NCBI GenBank assembly: GCA_002968845.1 | Contig: PVBG01000001.1 | Coordinates: 372,001-436,000, forward strand | Reading direction: 5' to 3' | Source of the DNA: Neorhizobium tomejilense | GTDB taxonomy: Bacteria; Pseudomonadota; Alphaproteobacteria; Rhizobiales; Rhizobiaceae | DNA: 64,000 nucleotides | Shown here: positions 9,865 through 17,243 of the stretch, piece by piece | Layout: every line of letters begins with the position of its first letter | Numbering within the stretch: the stretch's first letter is position 1 | Position numbers and translations under genes: made by a program | The notes under the pieces: model-generated | Database searches by the model: none | What the model saw: only the letters and a program-made list of their open reading frames with translations | Told to the model about the DNA's origin: nothing

Positions 9865-10035
9865 ATGGACGACTTTACCAATGATGCAGATGATGCGGGT
9901 ATCGAGATATTGCCGCCGGAACGCGGCAAATCAAGCGACGAACATGTCGCCTGTCTCTGCTGTCGGCAGGATCGTTCGAAGAGCTGGATGGACGATGATG
10001 GCTGTGGCATCTGCGAGGAATGCCTCGCGATCTAA
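9865..10035 (+). CDS. 56-residue Cys-rich, putative zinc-ribbon protein
   Basis: Small acidic ORF with GAGGGG 4 bases before its ATG. The N-terminal half is acidic (DDFTNDADDAG). The C-terminal half holds six cysteines as CLCC, then CGICEEC, suggesting a four-Cys metal knuckle. A strong 11-bp hairpin with TTTT follows 42 bases after the stop, so it looks like a complete transcription unit. Function unknown; small metal-binding regulators or anti-restriction-like proteins have similar size. Confidence 0.55.
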   Translation: MDDFTNDADDAGIEILPPERGKSSDEHVACLCCRQDRSKSWMDDDGCGICEECLAI

Positions 10036-10077
10036 CAAGCGTGATGAAGGTGACGGCAGCGGGTGGCTACGAAGTTG

Positions 10078-10107
10078 GTGGAGCAGCATTCCTGCTGCTC
10101 CACTTTT
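10078..10107 (+). terminator. rho-independent terminator
   Basis: GTGGAGCAGCA (10078-10088), loop TTCC, TGCTGCTCCAC (10093-10103), then TTTT. An 11-bp perfect stem between the 56-residue ORF and the convergent ABC exporter; it can serve both. Confidence 0.85.
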
Positions 10108-10111
10108 GTCA

Positions 10112-11932
10112 TCAAATGCTGGCGTGTAAGCCGTGTAGACCGGCATAAACACCCCCATTTTCGATAAGGGCGTCGTGCTTTCCTTCTTCAACGATCCCAT
10201 CATTTGTAAGGACGAGAATCCGGTCCGCGTGGCGGATTGTAGAAAGCCTGTGTGCAATCACCAGCGTTGTCTTCCCACTGGAGAGCTTTAGCAGAGCTTT
10301 TTGCACTGCTCTCTCGCTTTCGTTGTCGAGGGCGCTTGTCGCCTCATCGAAGAGCAGGATGGAAGGATTCTTGAGGAAGGCACGAGCAATCGTCAAGCGC
10401 TGTCGCTCTCCGCCCGACAGCTTCACGCCTCGTTGTCCGATATCAGTATCGTAGCCGTTCGGTAGGGCCATGATAAAATCGTGCGCGTAAGCGGCACGTG
10501 CCGCAGCTTTGATCTCCTCATCCGTCGCGCCCGGCCTTCCATAGCGCAAGTTGTCGGCCACGGAACCAGCAAACAGGTAGACATCCTGTTGCACGACCCC
10601 GACACTCCTGCGCACCGACGCAAGCGTCAGATCACGCACATCATGGCCGTCTATTCGGACCGATCCCCGCCTCACATCATAAAATCGCGGCAAGAGTGCG
10701 CATAAGGTGGATTTTCCGACACCAGAGGGACCGACCAGCGCGACAAACTCCCCTGGACGGATGGTCAAGGAGACATCATTGAGCACATCTGGCCCCGCAC
10801 CATATCCGAACCCGACATCCAAAAGCTGGATTTCGCCTTTCGGCGTTGTCAGCGCTAACGCGGAGGGGTGATCGGTAATTTCCGGAGCAACCTCCAGAAT
10901 TTCCATGGCTCGCACGAAGCTCGTGTAACCTTCCTGCCATAGCCGTACGACGTTCGCCAATCTTTTGATGGGATCAACGAGGACGCCCACGCAGAGTAGG
11001 AAGGTTAGGAGATCGGCAGTTGTCAGTTCAGCAGCCAGGATACGCAGCCCGCCGAGCAGGACAACCAGGAGGACCAGCAAAGCCGCGAACCCCTCGGTTC
11101 CCACCGAGAACCATGCTTCGCTACGATAGCCGTCGGCCCTGCTGTCGAGAAAGCGCTGATTGAGCGTGGAGAAACGAGCGCGCTCTATCTCCTCATTGGA
11201 GAAGGACTGAACGACACGAATCCCAGCAAGGGAATCCTCGACCCGTTCATTCACTGTCGCAATCTCGCGTTTGCTCATCTCGACGGCGCGCTGCATGCGC
11301 CGATTGAAAAACAGGGAATACAGGACAGCGTAGGGTGTCAGCGCGAGGATGAGCGCTGCGAGCGGCGGATCGATAAAGAAAAGCACCAGCATGGCACCGC
11401 CATATTTGAGGACGGCGATGAACAAGTCCTCTGGTCCGTGGTGAAACAACTCACCCAGCCAAAGGGAATCTCCGGCAATACGGCTCATCAGTTGCCCGAC
11501 ACGCTGGCGGTCATAGAAACTGAACGAGAGCCTTTGGCAGTGGTCGAAAAGCTCCTGCCGGATAGCAGCCTCTATGCGAGCGCCCATCAGATGGCCGCGA
11601 TAGTCCACGACGAACGTTGCGGCGATCTGAATGGCGACAATGGACAGCATAACACCGCCCATTGCCAAAATTTGCCAGCGAGCAGATGCGGTATCCTGCA
11701 CCTCCACGAGATGGCCGATTACGATATTGGCGCAAATCGGTAACGCGACGGCTGCCGCAGCGACCAAAACCGCGCACAGCATGTCGCCTATCAACAGTCG
11801 GAGATGCGGCCGATAATAGGATAGGAACTTGTTTAGACGCCTGTTGCGGCCGTCTTGGGCTCCGTGATCTGCTGTAAATGTTGTGTTATTATCCGGCGAG
11901 CGTTCCCTCGCGCCTGTGGATGGAATAGCCAT
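10112..11932 (-). CDS. ABC exporter, fused permease-ATPase
   Basis: A 606-residue half-transporter. Six helices lie between about residues 45 and 340, and the ATPase follows with Walker A GPSGVGKST, signature LSGGERQRLTIARAF, Walker B SILLFDEATSALD and switch AHRLSTI. A hydrophilic N-terminal 35 residues precede the first helix. It would export a hydrophobic molecule or peptide as a homodimer. A 33-codon ORF with a strong ribosome binding site overlaps its start by 44 bases, so its translation may be coupled to that ORF. Confidence 0.93.
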   Translation of the reverse strand: MAIPSTGARERSPDNNTTFTADHGAQDGRNRRLNKFLSYYRPHLRLLIGDMLCAVLVAAAAVALPICANIVIGHLVEVQDTASARWQILAMGGVMLSIVAIQIAATFVVDYRGHLMGARIEAAIRQELFDHCQRLSFSFYDRQRVGQLMSRIAGDSLWLGELFHHGPEDLFIAVLKYGGAMLVLFFIDPPLAALILALTPYAVLYSLFFNRRMQRAVEMSKREIATVNERVEDSLAGIRVVQSFSNEEIERARFSTLNQRFLDSRADGYRSEAWFSVGTEGFAALLVLLVVLLGGLRILAAELTTADLLTFLLCVGVLVDPIKRLANVVRLWQEGYTSFVRAMEILEVAPEITDHPSALALTTPKGEIQLLDVGFGYGAGPDVLNDVSLTIRPGEFVALVGPSGVGKSTLCALLPRFYDVRRGSVRIDGHDVRDLTLASVRRSVGVVQQDVYLFAGSVADNLRYGRPGATDEEIKAAARAAYAHDFIMALPNGYDTDIGQRGVKLSGGERQRLTIARAFLKNPSILLFDEATSALDNESERAVQKALLKLSSGKTTLVIAHRLSTIRHADRILVLTNDGIVEEGKHDALIENGGVYAGLHGLHASI

Positions 11933-11990
11933 AGAGCTTCGAATCCTGAGTGTTGATGTCTTTTTCTTCGGTTCTCAGGATCGTTTTCAT
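11889..11990 (-). CDS. 33-residue ORF upstream of and overlapping the ABC exporter
   Basis: ATG preceded by GAGGAG at a 6-base spacing, the best ribosome binding site in this interval. The peptide is polar and charged (begins MKTILRTEEKD, contains KLYGYSIHRREG). It ends inside the exporter's first codons in a different frame. It may be a leader ORF controlling exporter translation, or a small secreted or precursor peptide handled by the exporter. I do not recognise the sequence, and it has no Cys or Gly-Gly leader motif. Confidence 0.45.
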   Translation of the reverse strand: MKTILRTEEKDINTQDSKLYGYSIHRREGTLAG

Positions 11991-12160
11991 CGGTATCTCC
12001 TCAGGCTGAATTCGTGCGTTCCTTAACCGAGCACTTTATCATTTTGATGGCAATCGGCGAACCGGGACACGTTTGCAGTGTGCCTGCAGAGGCTCTGAAG
12101 TGTCTGTTGCCCGTTTATGGCGCAGGATGCGGATGGAAACTTGGGAGCTGGATTGATTCG

Positions 12161-12673
12161 ATGAGCGCGATACAGGTAGCCCCTTATGACGAGTCGTGGC
12201 CCCACCTGTTCCAGGAGGAACGGGGACGGCTGCTGGAACTGCTGGGCGACATCATTGATGAGGTCCATCACGTCGGCAGCACCTCGATTGCCGGTCTTAC
12301 CGCAAAGCCAAAAATCGACATCGACGCAGTGCTTCGCGAATCCACACACCTTCCCGAGGCAGTTGAACGGGTGAAGGGAAGGCGGGATTTTACCTTTCAT
12401 GGCGACCCGTACGCCGATGGAATGTGGACCTTCACTTCTGGCCACGGCTCTTATGGATACCGGCTATATCTGTGCGGTCCAGACAATCCCACCCACATCA
12501 AACGCATATTGTTTCGAGATTGGCTTAGAAACCATCCTGACGACGCTGCCACATATGCCGCTCTTAAACGCCAGCTGGCTGCTGAGGCGGGCGGCGACTG
12601 GAAATTCTATACGGGAGGCAAGTCGAATTTCGTCGCGTCCATCGTCGGGCTAGCTGCCTCACATTGCTTGTAA
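12161..12673 (+). CDS. GrpB/UPF0157 family protein (nucleotidyltransferase-like fold)
   Basis: A 170-residue protein with the GrpB pattern: APYDESWPHLFQEE, then HHVGSTSIAGLTAKPKIDI, GYRLYLCGPDN and FRDWLRNHPDDAATYAALKR. GST-x-A-K-P-x-I-D resembles a nucleotidyltransferase active site. Family members are often neighbours of, or fused to, CoaE. The ATG at 12161 starts the similarity; the upstream extension of the frame is not conserved-looking. Confidence 0.88.
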   Translation: MSAIQVAPYDESWPHLFQEERGRLLELLGDIIDEVHHVGSTSIAGLTAKPKIDIDAVLRESTHLPEAVERVKGRRDFTFHGDPYADGMWTFTSGHGSYGYRLYLCGPDNPTHIKRILFRDWLRNHPDDAATYAALKRQLAAEAGGDWKFYTGGKSNFVASIVGLAASHCL

Positions 12674-12717
12674 TTCTGGGACCTTGCGGCGGCTGTGAAC
12701 ACAGCTAATCTTCTCGC

Positions 12718-13530
12718 ATGGGAACAGCGATCACAAATGACGATCTGGAAAGGGCGAGAGATCATCTGCTTGCAACGGCGGTTGCCTGGTTCAAGAGGGA
12801 CGTGAGCGTCCTGGGGATTTTTCTCGGCGGGTCAATCCCTGCTGAACGCGCTGACGCCTTTTCCGATATCGACCTGCGCATTGTCGTAGAATCGGAGCAG
12901 CATTCGCAGTTTTTGGAGAAGCGACGCGAAATCCCAGCGCAATGGCCAGGTTTCCTCTTCAACGAATGGCTTCCGAGCGCGCGGCACTGCGTCTCGCATT
13001 TTCGGCCGTTCTGCAAGATCGATATATTCTACTACGATGCCGCAATGTTGATGCCGTCGCCATGGTACCGGCTCCCCATCAGGATTTTACACGACCCCAG
13101 CGGCATCATCGCGGGCGTGGTGGAGCAATCGGCAGGGCTGAAGTTCGTGGTTGAAGCGGACGAGTTGGACTTTTCGATCAGCAAGGGACTGGCAGCGGCC
13201 CACGAAACCTATAGGCGAGCGAAGCGCGGGGAGCTGTTTTACGCACAAACCCTGTTGGACGAGCTGCGTTACCACATCATGGAGGCCGACGACTGGTTGC
13301 ATGATCGAAGTCCTGAGACGACTGTCCTCGCAAAATTCGAGAAGCGTGCCAGCGGCATGGTGTTGGCCAGTCTCGCAACGTCCTATTGCCAATGCGATGG
13401 CGAAGCAATCCTGGCTTCGCTAAGCTCGCTCGTGTCTGTTTATCGAAATCAAGTGGTCGCACTTCATGAGAAGTTTCGGCTTTCCCGCCCGCTGACAAAC
13501 GACTTGGCAGCTCTTGATGTAGTCGCCTGA
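12718..13530 (+). CDS. aminoglycoside adenylyltransferase-like nucleotidyltransferase
   Basis: A 270-residue protein with the polymerase-beta-type core GIFLGGSIPAERADAFSDID, giving the G-S and D-x-D metal-binding motif near residues 39-55. The rest is helical, as in AadE/AadK-like or lincosamide-type transferases. It probably transfers a nucleotide to a small molecule; resistance is possible but not shown. It lies 44 bases after the GrpB gene and in the same direction. Confidence 0.75.
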   Translation: MGTAITNDDLERARDHLLATAVAWFKRDVSVLGIFLGGSIPAERADAFSDIDLRIVVESEQHSQFLEKRREIPAQWPGFLFNEWLPSARHCVSHFRPFCKIDIFYYDAAMLMPSPWYRLPIRILHDPSGIIAGVVEQSAGLKFVVEADELDFSISKGLAAAHETYRRAKRGELFYAQTLLDELRYHIMEADDWLHDRSPETTVLAKFEKRASGMVLASLATSYCQCDGEAILASLSSLVSVYRNQVVALHEKFRLSRPLTNDLAALDVVA

Positions 13531-13687
13531 GGACCGACAGACCGAGGACAAATGGCTTCTGGGTCGCCGCAGAAAAGTCTCCTGGAAAGAGGGCGACCAT
13601 CCCGGCCCAGCTTGTTCACGGTTATCCCTACAGATTTATCTTCTACGGAAAGCGAAATTCAATTGATCTAATGCACTTTCCCGATGC

Positions 13688-13951
13688 ATGAGCAATTTCA
13701 CGCTTCTCGTCATTGGCGCAACGGCTACGGCTTTCTTGGCTGCGGGTGGCTATACGCTCTTTCCCCGTGAGTGGTACGATCCTAGTTGTAACCTCAAAGG
13801 CAACATCTCCTTCGGGTCAGGCGAGCGGATTTTTCATGCGCCCGGCCAATACGACTACGATGCAACCAACATTCGTCGCGACTATGGCGAGCGCTGGTTC
13901 TGCTCAGAAGACGACGCGAGGGCCGCAGGATGGCGAAAGGCAGGACGCTAA
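13688..13951 (+). CDS. small membrane-anchored protein with sunset-like Cys domain
   Basis: An 87-residue protein. One N-terminal helix (residues 5-24) is followed by a short extracytoplasmic domain with CNLKGNISFGSGERIFHAPG, YDYDATNI and a terminal GERWFCSEDDARAAGWR. That pattern (Cys, GNI, H-x-PG, W-F-C, A-A-G-W/Y-R) is what I know as the sunset domain, often attached to nucleases or exopolysaccharide proteins. It stands alone here. Confidence 0.65.
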   Translation: MSNFTLLVIGATATAFLAAGGYTLFPREWYDPSCNLKGNISFGSGERIFHAPGQYDYDATNIRRDYGERWFCSEDDARAAGWRKAGR

Positions 13952-13958
13952 ACGTCGT

Positions 13959-14446
13959 CTAGGGCACTGCGCTCAATTGCTCGGTCACATCGAGAACATC
14001 AGACACATCCCAGATGACGTCTCTGAGCATGAATTTGTGGCTGTCGGTATGGCTGATATAGACCGACTTCTCTCTCACAACGGCGGCCGGACCCAAGCGC
14101 AGTCCGCACGATGTCGTCATCATCGAACAGCACGGCGGCGAGGACATCGAAGCCTTGGAAGTCCCGGATGGCGATAAGCTGCCGGGATTTGTTCCGCTGG
14201 TGCATCCGACGCCCTTTGATCTGGTAGCGGGCACCAGCCGCGTCAGTGGCATCGAGCCCTTTGACCTAATTGGATGCCTGATCCCAACCGAATGTGGCGC
14301 AGAATAGATATTCAGCGAGGTCGCCGGACGGACTGTTGGCGCTGAAGTAGCTTCCTGGGGAAATCTGGCCTGAAGCGGCGGTTTTCCTTGCTTCTATTTC
14401 ACCGACGGGCAGTTTGGCTGACGGAAAGTAATCAATTGCGGCATCG
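13959..14446 (-). pseudogene. decayed gene of a QxK-type nuclease-like family (DUF6998-like)
   Basis: Minus-strand reading gives a continuous protein-like sequence broken twice. From about 14446 it reads DAAIDYFPSAKLPVGEIEARK and SGDLAEYLFCATFGWDQASN, then a TAG at about 14268. It resumes in frame with LDATDAAGARYQIKGRRM and DFQGFDVLAAVLFDDD. It then shifts frame near 14095 to continue AAVVREKSVYISHTDSHKF and LRDVIWDVSDVLDVTE. D-x8-QIK resembles the PD-(D/E)xK variant with QxK seen in restriction-like nucleases. The N terminus is also blocked by a TGA and overlaps the divergent KAP gene start. The family name is from memory. Confidence 0.65.
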
Positions 14447-14450
14447 GATC

Positions 14451-15782
14451 ATGAGACTTTTTCCCAGACAAAAAGACGTTCTGCTCTACTCGGAAGGGTT
14501 TGGCGACGATGACCTGCTGGAGAGGAAGCCAGCTGGCGAACGGATATCCGAGCTTCTGGAAAGAGTAGATGACCCTATGGTTCTGGCGGTCGACGGACCA
14601 TGGGGAAGCGGCAAGTCATACTTTCTCAGGCGATGGGTAGGGGCACATACCGCTGAGAATGGCGGTACCGCCACGACGGTCTATTTCGATGCTTTTGCCA
14701 ATGACTACTTGGACGATCCCTTGATCGGTTTGACCGGAGCTATCGGCGAGCGGCTACCAGCGGGCAAGTCACGCGTAAGCTGGAAGAAGGCAAAAAAGGT
14801 AGCGGTCACGCTCGCTCGTCCAATACTCCGGATCGGAGCTGCAGCTGCCACCGCCGGTGCGACGGAAGTTGCGGGACCGATATTGGATGCCGCAATTGAA
14901 GCGGGTGGGAAGCAGGCCGAAGAGGCGGCGGAAGCTTTCTGGAAACGTGAAGACGGCCGCAGAGCCGCGATGGTTCAGTTTCGAGCAGCACTGGCCGAGC
15001 TGACTAAAGACGGCGTTCCGCTGGTTATTGTCGTTGATGAGCTTGACCGCTGTAGGCCGGATTACGCGCTTTCAGTTTTGGAGGTGATAAAGCATTTCTT
15101 TGCGGTCGAACGCGTCCATTTCGTGCTCGGCGTCAATCTCGACGCCTTGGAGCATATCGTGCGGGTTCGATATGGAGCCGGTGTCAATGCGCCCGATTAT
15201 TTGAAGCGATTTGTTTCGCTTTCGATGCAGCTACCGCAGTTCGTCGGGCAAAACTCATCGTTACACGCTACAATAAAGTACCTTCAATCTGCAGGCCTGG
15301 ACATGGGCATCGAGCCGAAGGCGATTGAGATTGCTGAGGAACAGCTAGAGCTATTGATCACAACCAATCCAATCTCACTTCGTGACGTTGAGAAGGTGTT
15401 GACGCGTCTTGCTCTCCTTCCCAGGCGACATAAGTTTGGTTCTCTATATGCTGGGTACCAAAAGGTGATCGTCTCGCTGGTCATTTGGCAGGTTCTGAGA
15501 CCTGAGTTCTACCATCGCGCGCTGAGACAAACCCTGGGTGTCGATGAACTACAAGCTTTTTTCGGGATCACGAGACCGATGCTGGATAGCAAATCGGATG
15601 TATATAAACACGCGGCCTACATCTTATTGGGAACTTGGAACTACGCGCTAACAGGAACTACCGAAAACCCCGATGACCGGGTGAATTTCGCCAGGACATT
15701 CGATAGTTTTGGTCAAGGAACCAAAATCCTGTCAAGGATCGAACGAGATTTTTTCGGGTTTTTCGATGTCGGTGAAAACTGA
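14451..15782 (+). CDS. KAP-family P-loop NTPase
   Basis: A 443-residue NTPase. Walker A GPWGSGKS is at residues 49-56 and Walker B VIVVDELDRC at about 192-201. Between them, about 114-155, is an Ala/Gly-rich hydrophobic segment matching the membrane hairpin that KAP proteins insert into the P-loop domain. KLDALE/NPISLRDVEKVLTRL-type helices follow, as in the family sensor region (here NLDALE and NPISLRDVEKVLTR). KAP members include PifA, which excludes T7 phage in F-plasmid cells, so a membrane-linked defence role is plausible. First gene of a coupled four-gene operon. Confidence 0.88.
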   Translation: MRLFPRQKDVLLYSEGFGDDDLLERKPAGERISELLERVDDPMVLAVDGPWGSGKSYFLRRWVGAHTAENGGTATTVYFDAFANDYLDDPLIGLTGAIGERLPAGKSRVSWKKAKKVAVTLARPILRIGAAAATAGATEVAGPILDAAIEAGGKQAEEAAEAFWKREDGRRAAMVQFRAALAELTKDGVPLVIVVDELDRCRPDYALSVLEVIKHFFAVERVHFVLGVNLDALEHIVRVRYGAGVNAPDYLKRFVSLSMQLPQFVGQNSSLHATIKYLQSAGLDMGIEPKAIEIAEEQLELLITTNPISLRDVEKVLTRLALLPRRHKFGSLYAGYQKVIVSLVIWQVLRPEFYHRALRQTLGVDELQAFFGITRPMLDSKSDVYKHAAYILLGTWNYALTGTTENPDDRVNFARTFDSFGQGTKILSRIERDFFGFFDVGEN

Positions 15783-15817
15783 CGGGTCATCCGTAGCGGC
15801 GGATTGGTGCGATAGCA

Positions 15818-15949
15818 GTGCCGCTTTGGGTCGTGTTCGGGGCCGGAGCGATGTTCGCCCGCCATCTCTATGAGGAACTCAGTCGGCAGGGGTCCGGAGG
15901 CTCGGGAGCGTCCTACAAGGTGATCGACGCGGAGAAGGAAGAAGGCTGA
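15818..15949 (+). CDS. 43-residue single-helix membrane ORF in KAP operon
   Basis: A GTG start begins PLWVVFGAGAMFARHLYEEL, one short hydrophobic segment, followed by a Gly/Ser linker and an acidic tail DAEKEEG. The stop codon shares its last base with the next gene's ATG (TGATG), which argues strongly for real translation. No ATG is available early; the in-frame ATG at the FARHLY position would remove the helix. Function unknown; probably a small membrane partner of the KAP NTPase. Confidence 0.55.
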   Translation: MPLWVVFGAGAMFARHLYEELSRQGSGGSGASYKVIDAEKEEG

Positions 15950-16584
15950 TGGCGCGCAGCTCGCGAGATCAGACACCTCTGATTTTTGCAATTTTTGACC
16001 GCACCCCTACCAGACTAACCGGCAACTTGGAGCGGATCGTGATAAGTATAGTAATCGCCGGAGTTATCCTTCCGGCAGTATTCGTGGTGTTGGCATGGCT
16101 CTTGAACTGGTCCCTCACACCAGGAGGACCTAACCCCACCGTCGGGGACATTTGGACAATGTCTGGGGGGCTAATGGGATATTGGAGTGTCCTATTTTCA
16201 GGCTATGCCGCCTACCAAGTGAAGGTTATTTCAGAGAAATACTTCGCGAGGACCCGCTTCCCGCAGATCAAAGAAACCATAGACGCGATAACGGAGCGGA
16301 TGGGGAAAGCCGCTGACAAACCGGCATCTGCTCTAAGGAGCGAGAGGTTCATAGCGTCCATCTCGGTTACGCTTGGCGAAGTCGAGCGGGTCCCCGGACA
16401 CAAGATGAATGAACTGATAAAGCGAGCCAAGGCTGAGCGAAAGGTGGTCGTAGATTGGATCAATGATGAGACGCAAAACGGCGTGATCGCCAATACCAAG
16501 AAAATCTACTGGACGCTCTTCCAGACCCTGCAGGAAATTTCGCAGGAAATCACGGCCTACATGAAGGAGCAGGGGGCAAAATAA
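15949..16584 (+). CDS. two-helix membrane protein with cytoplasmic helical domain (KAP operon)
   Basis: A 211-residue protein. Helix 1 spans about residues 28-55 (ISIVIAGVILPAVFVVLAWL) and helix 2 about 69-90. The C-terminal 120 residues are charged and helical (FPQIKETIDAITERMGKAADK; EVERVPGHKMNELIKRAKAE), likely a cytoplasmic coiled or helical domain. No family recognised. It overlaps the ORF before it by one base and the gene after it by one base (TAATG), so its expression is linked to the KAP NTPase. Confidence 0.75.
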   Translation: MARSSRDQTPLIFAIFDRTPTRLTGNLERIVISIVIAGVILPAVFVVLAWLLNWSLTPGGPNPTVGDIWTMSGGLMGYWSVLFSGYAAYQVKVISEKYFARTRFPQIKETIDAITERMGKAADKPASALRSERFIASISVTLGEVERVPGHKMNELIKRAKAERKVVVDWINDETQNGVIANTKKIYWTLFQTLQEISQEITAYMKEQGAK

Positions 16585-16955
16585 TGTCGTACAACGAGAC
16601 TGATTGGGTACGAGCAATAACAAAGCTAGTGGAATTGACGTCCAAGCAGGAGATATCATGGGATATTTTCACCGAATACGAAGCGGATGCTTGGACCACG
16701 GTGGATAGGGCGTACATGGCCCCGCTGAACGACAGATATTATGTCGTGAAATCTTCGCGCTTCAAGAAATATGTCGATGAAGATGAATGGTTTTGGGCAA
16801 TAAAGTTTGAGTTTGAGGTTTATACGCAGGAGATTCACTCAGACTACGTGAAGATCGCATCAGCTCCTGATTTGAGTGTGATCTCGACATTGTACTCGGT
16901 CGTCGAGAGCAACTTCGCTTTCAAGCAAGACGCTCTGAAAGGTTTGCTGGATTAG
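16584..16955 (+). CDS. small soluble protein of KAP operon, unknown function
   Basis: A 123-residue acidic protein with many aromatic residues (WDIFTEYEADAWTTVDRAYM; DEDEWFWAIKFEFEVY) and no membrane segment, signal or Cys pattern. Its ATG overlaps the previous stop (TAATG). Not recognised. As the last gene of a unit with an NTPase and two membrane proteins it could be a regulator, immunity factor or sensor. Confidence 0.7.
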   Translation: MSYNETDWVRAITKLVELTSKQEISWDIFTEYEADAWTTVDRAYMAPLNDRYYVVKSSRFKKYVDEDEWFWAIKFEFEVYTQEIHSDYVKIASAPDLSVISTLYSVVESNFAFKQDALKGLLD

Positions 16956-17243
16956 CTGTCATTTCATCCCGACTATGCAGCTTCGGCTAAATGGGAGCCT
17001 ATCAAACAAATCGAGGGTACGGCGCTCTTGCCTCAGAGAAACTCCGTGAACCCTGGCGACGGATCGCGGCGACGGAATAATGACGTCAGGTGTTACGGCT
17101 GACAGAAGGGACTGGGAAATACATCCCAATAAAAATGCGTTGTTTCAACAGAGGCGGATGTGTGAAAGATAACTGAGACATCATGCTGGGGATTAGCGGT
17201 CTGTTCGTTCATCGCTGACTTCATGATCATTTTCGGGGTTTTG
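16956..17243. other. 288-base gap between the KAP and GTPase operons
   Basis: No ORF with domain content and no strong terminator is visible. It must contain the promoter of the metallophosphoesterase gene. GGGAAATACATCCC (an imperfect inverted repeat) lies near 17115-17128 and could be an operator. Confidence 0.35.
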
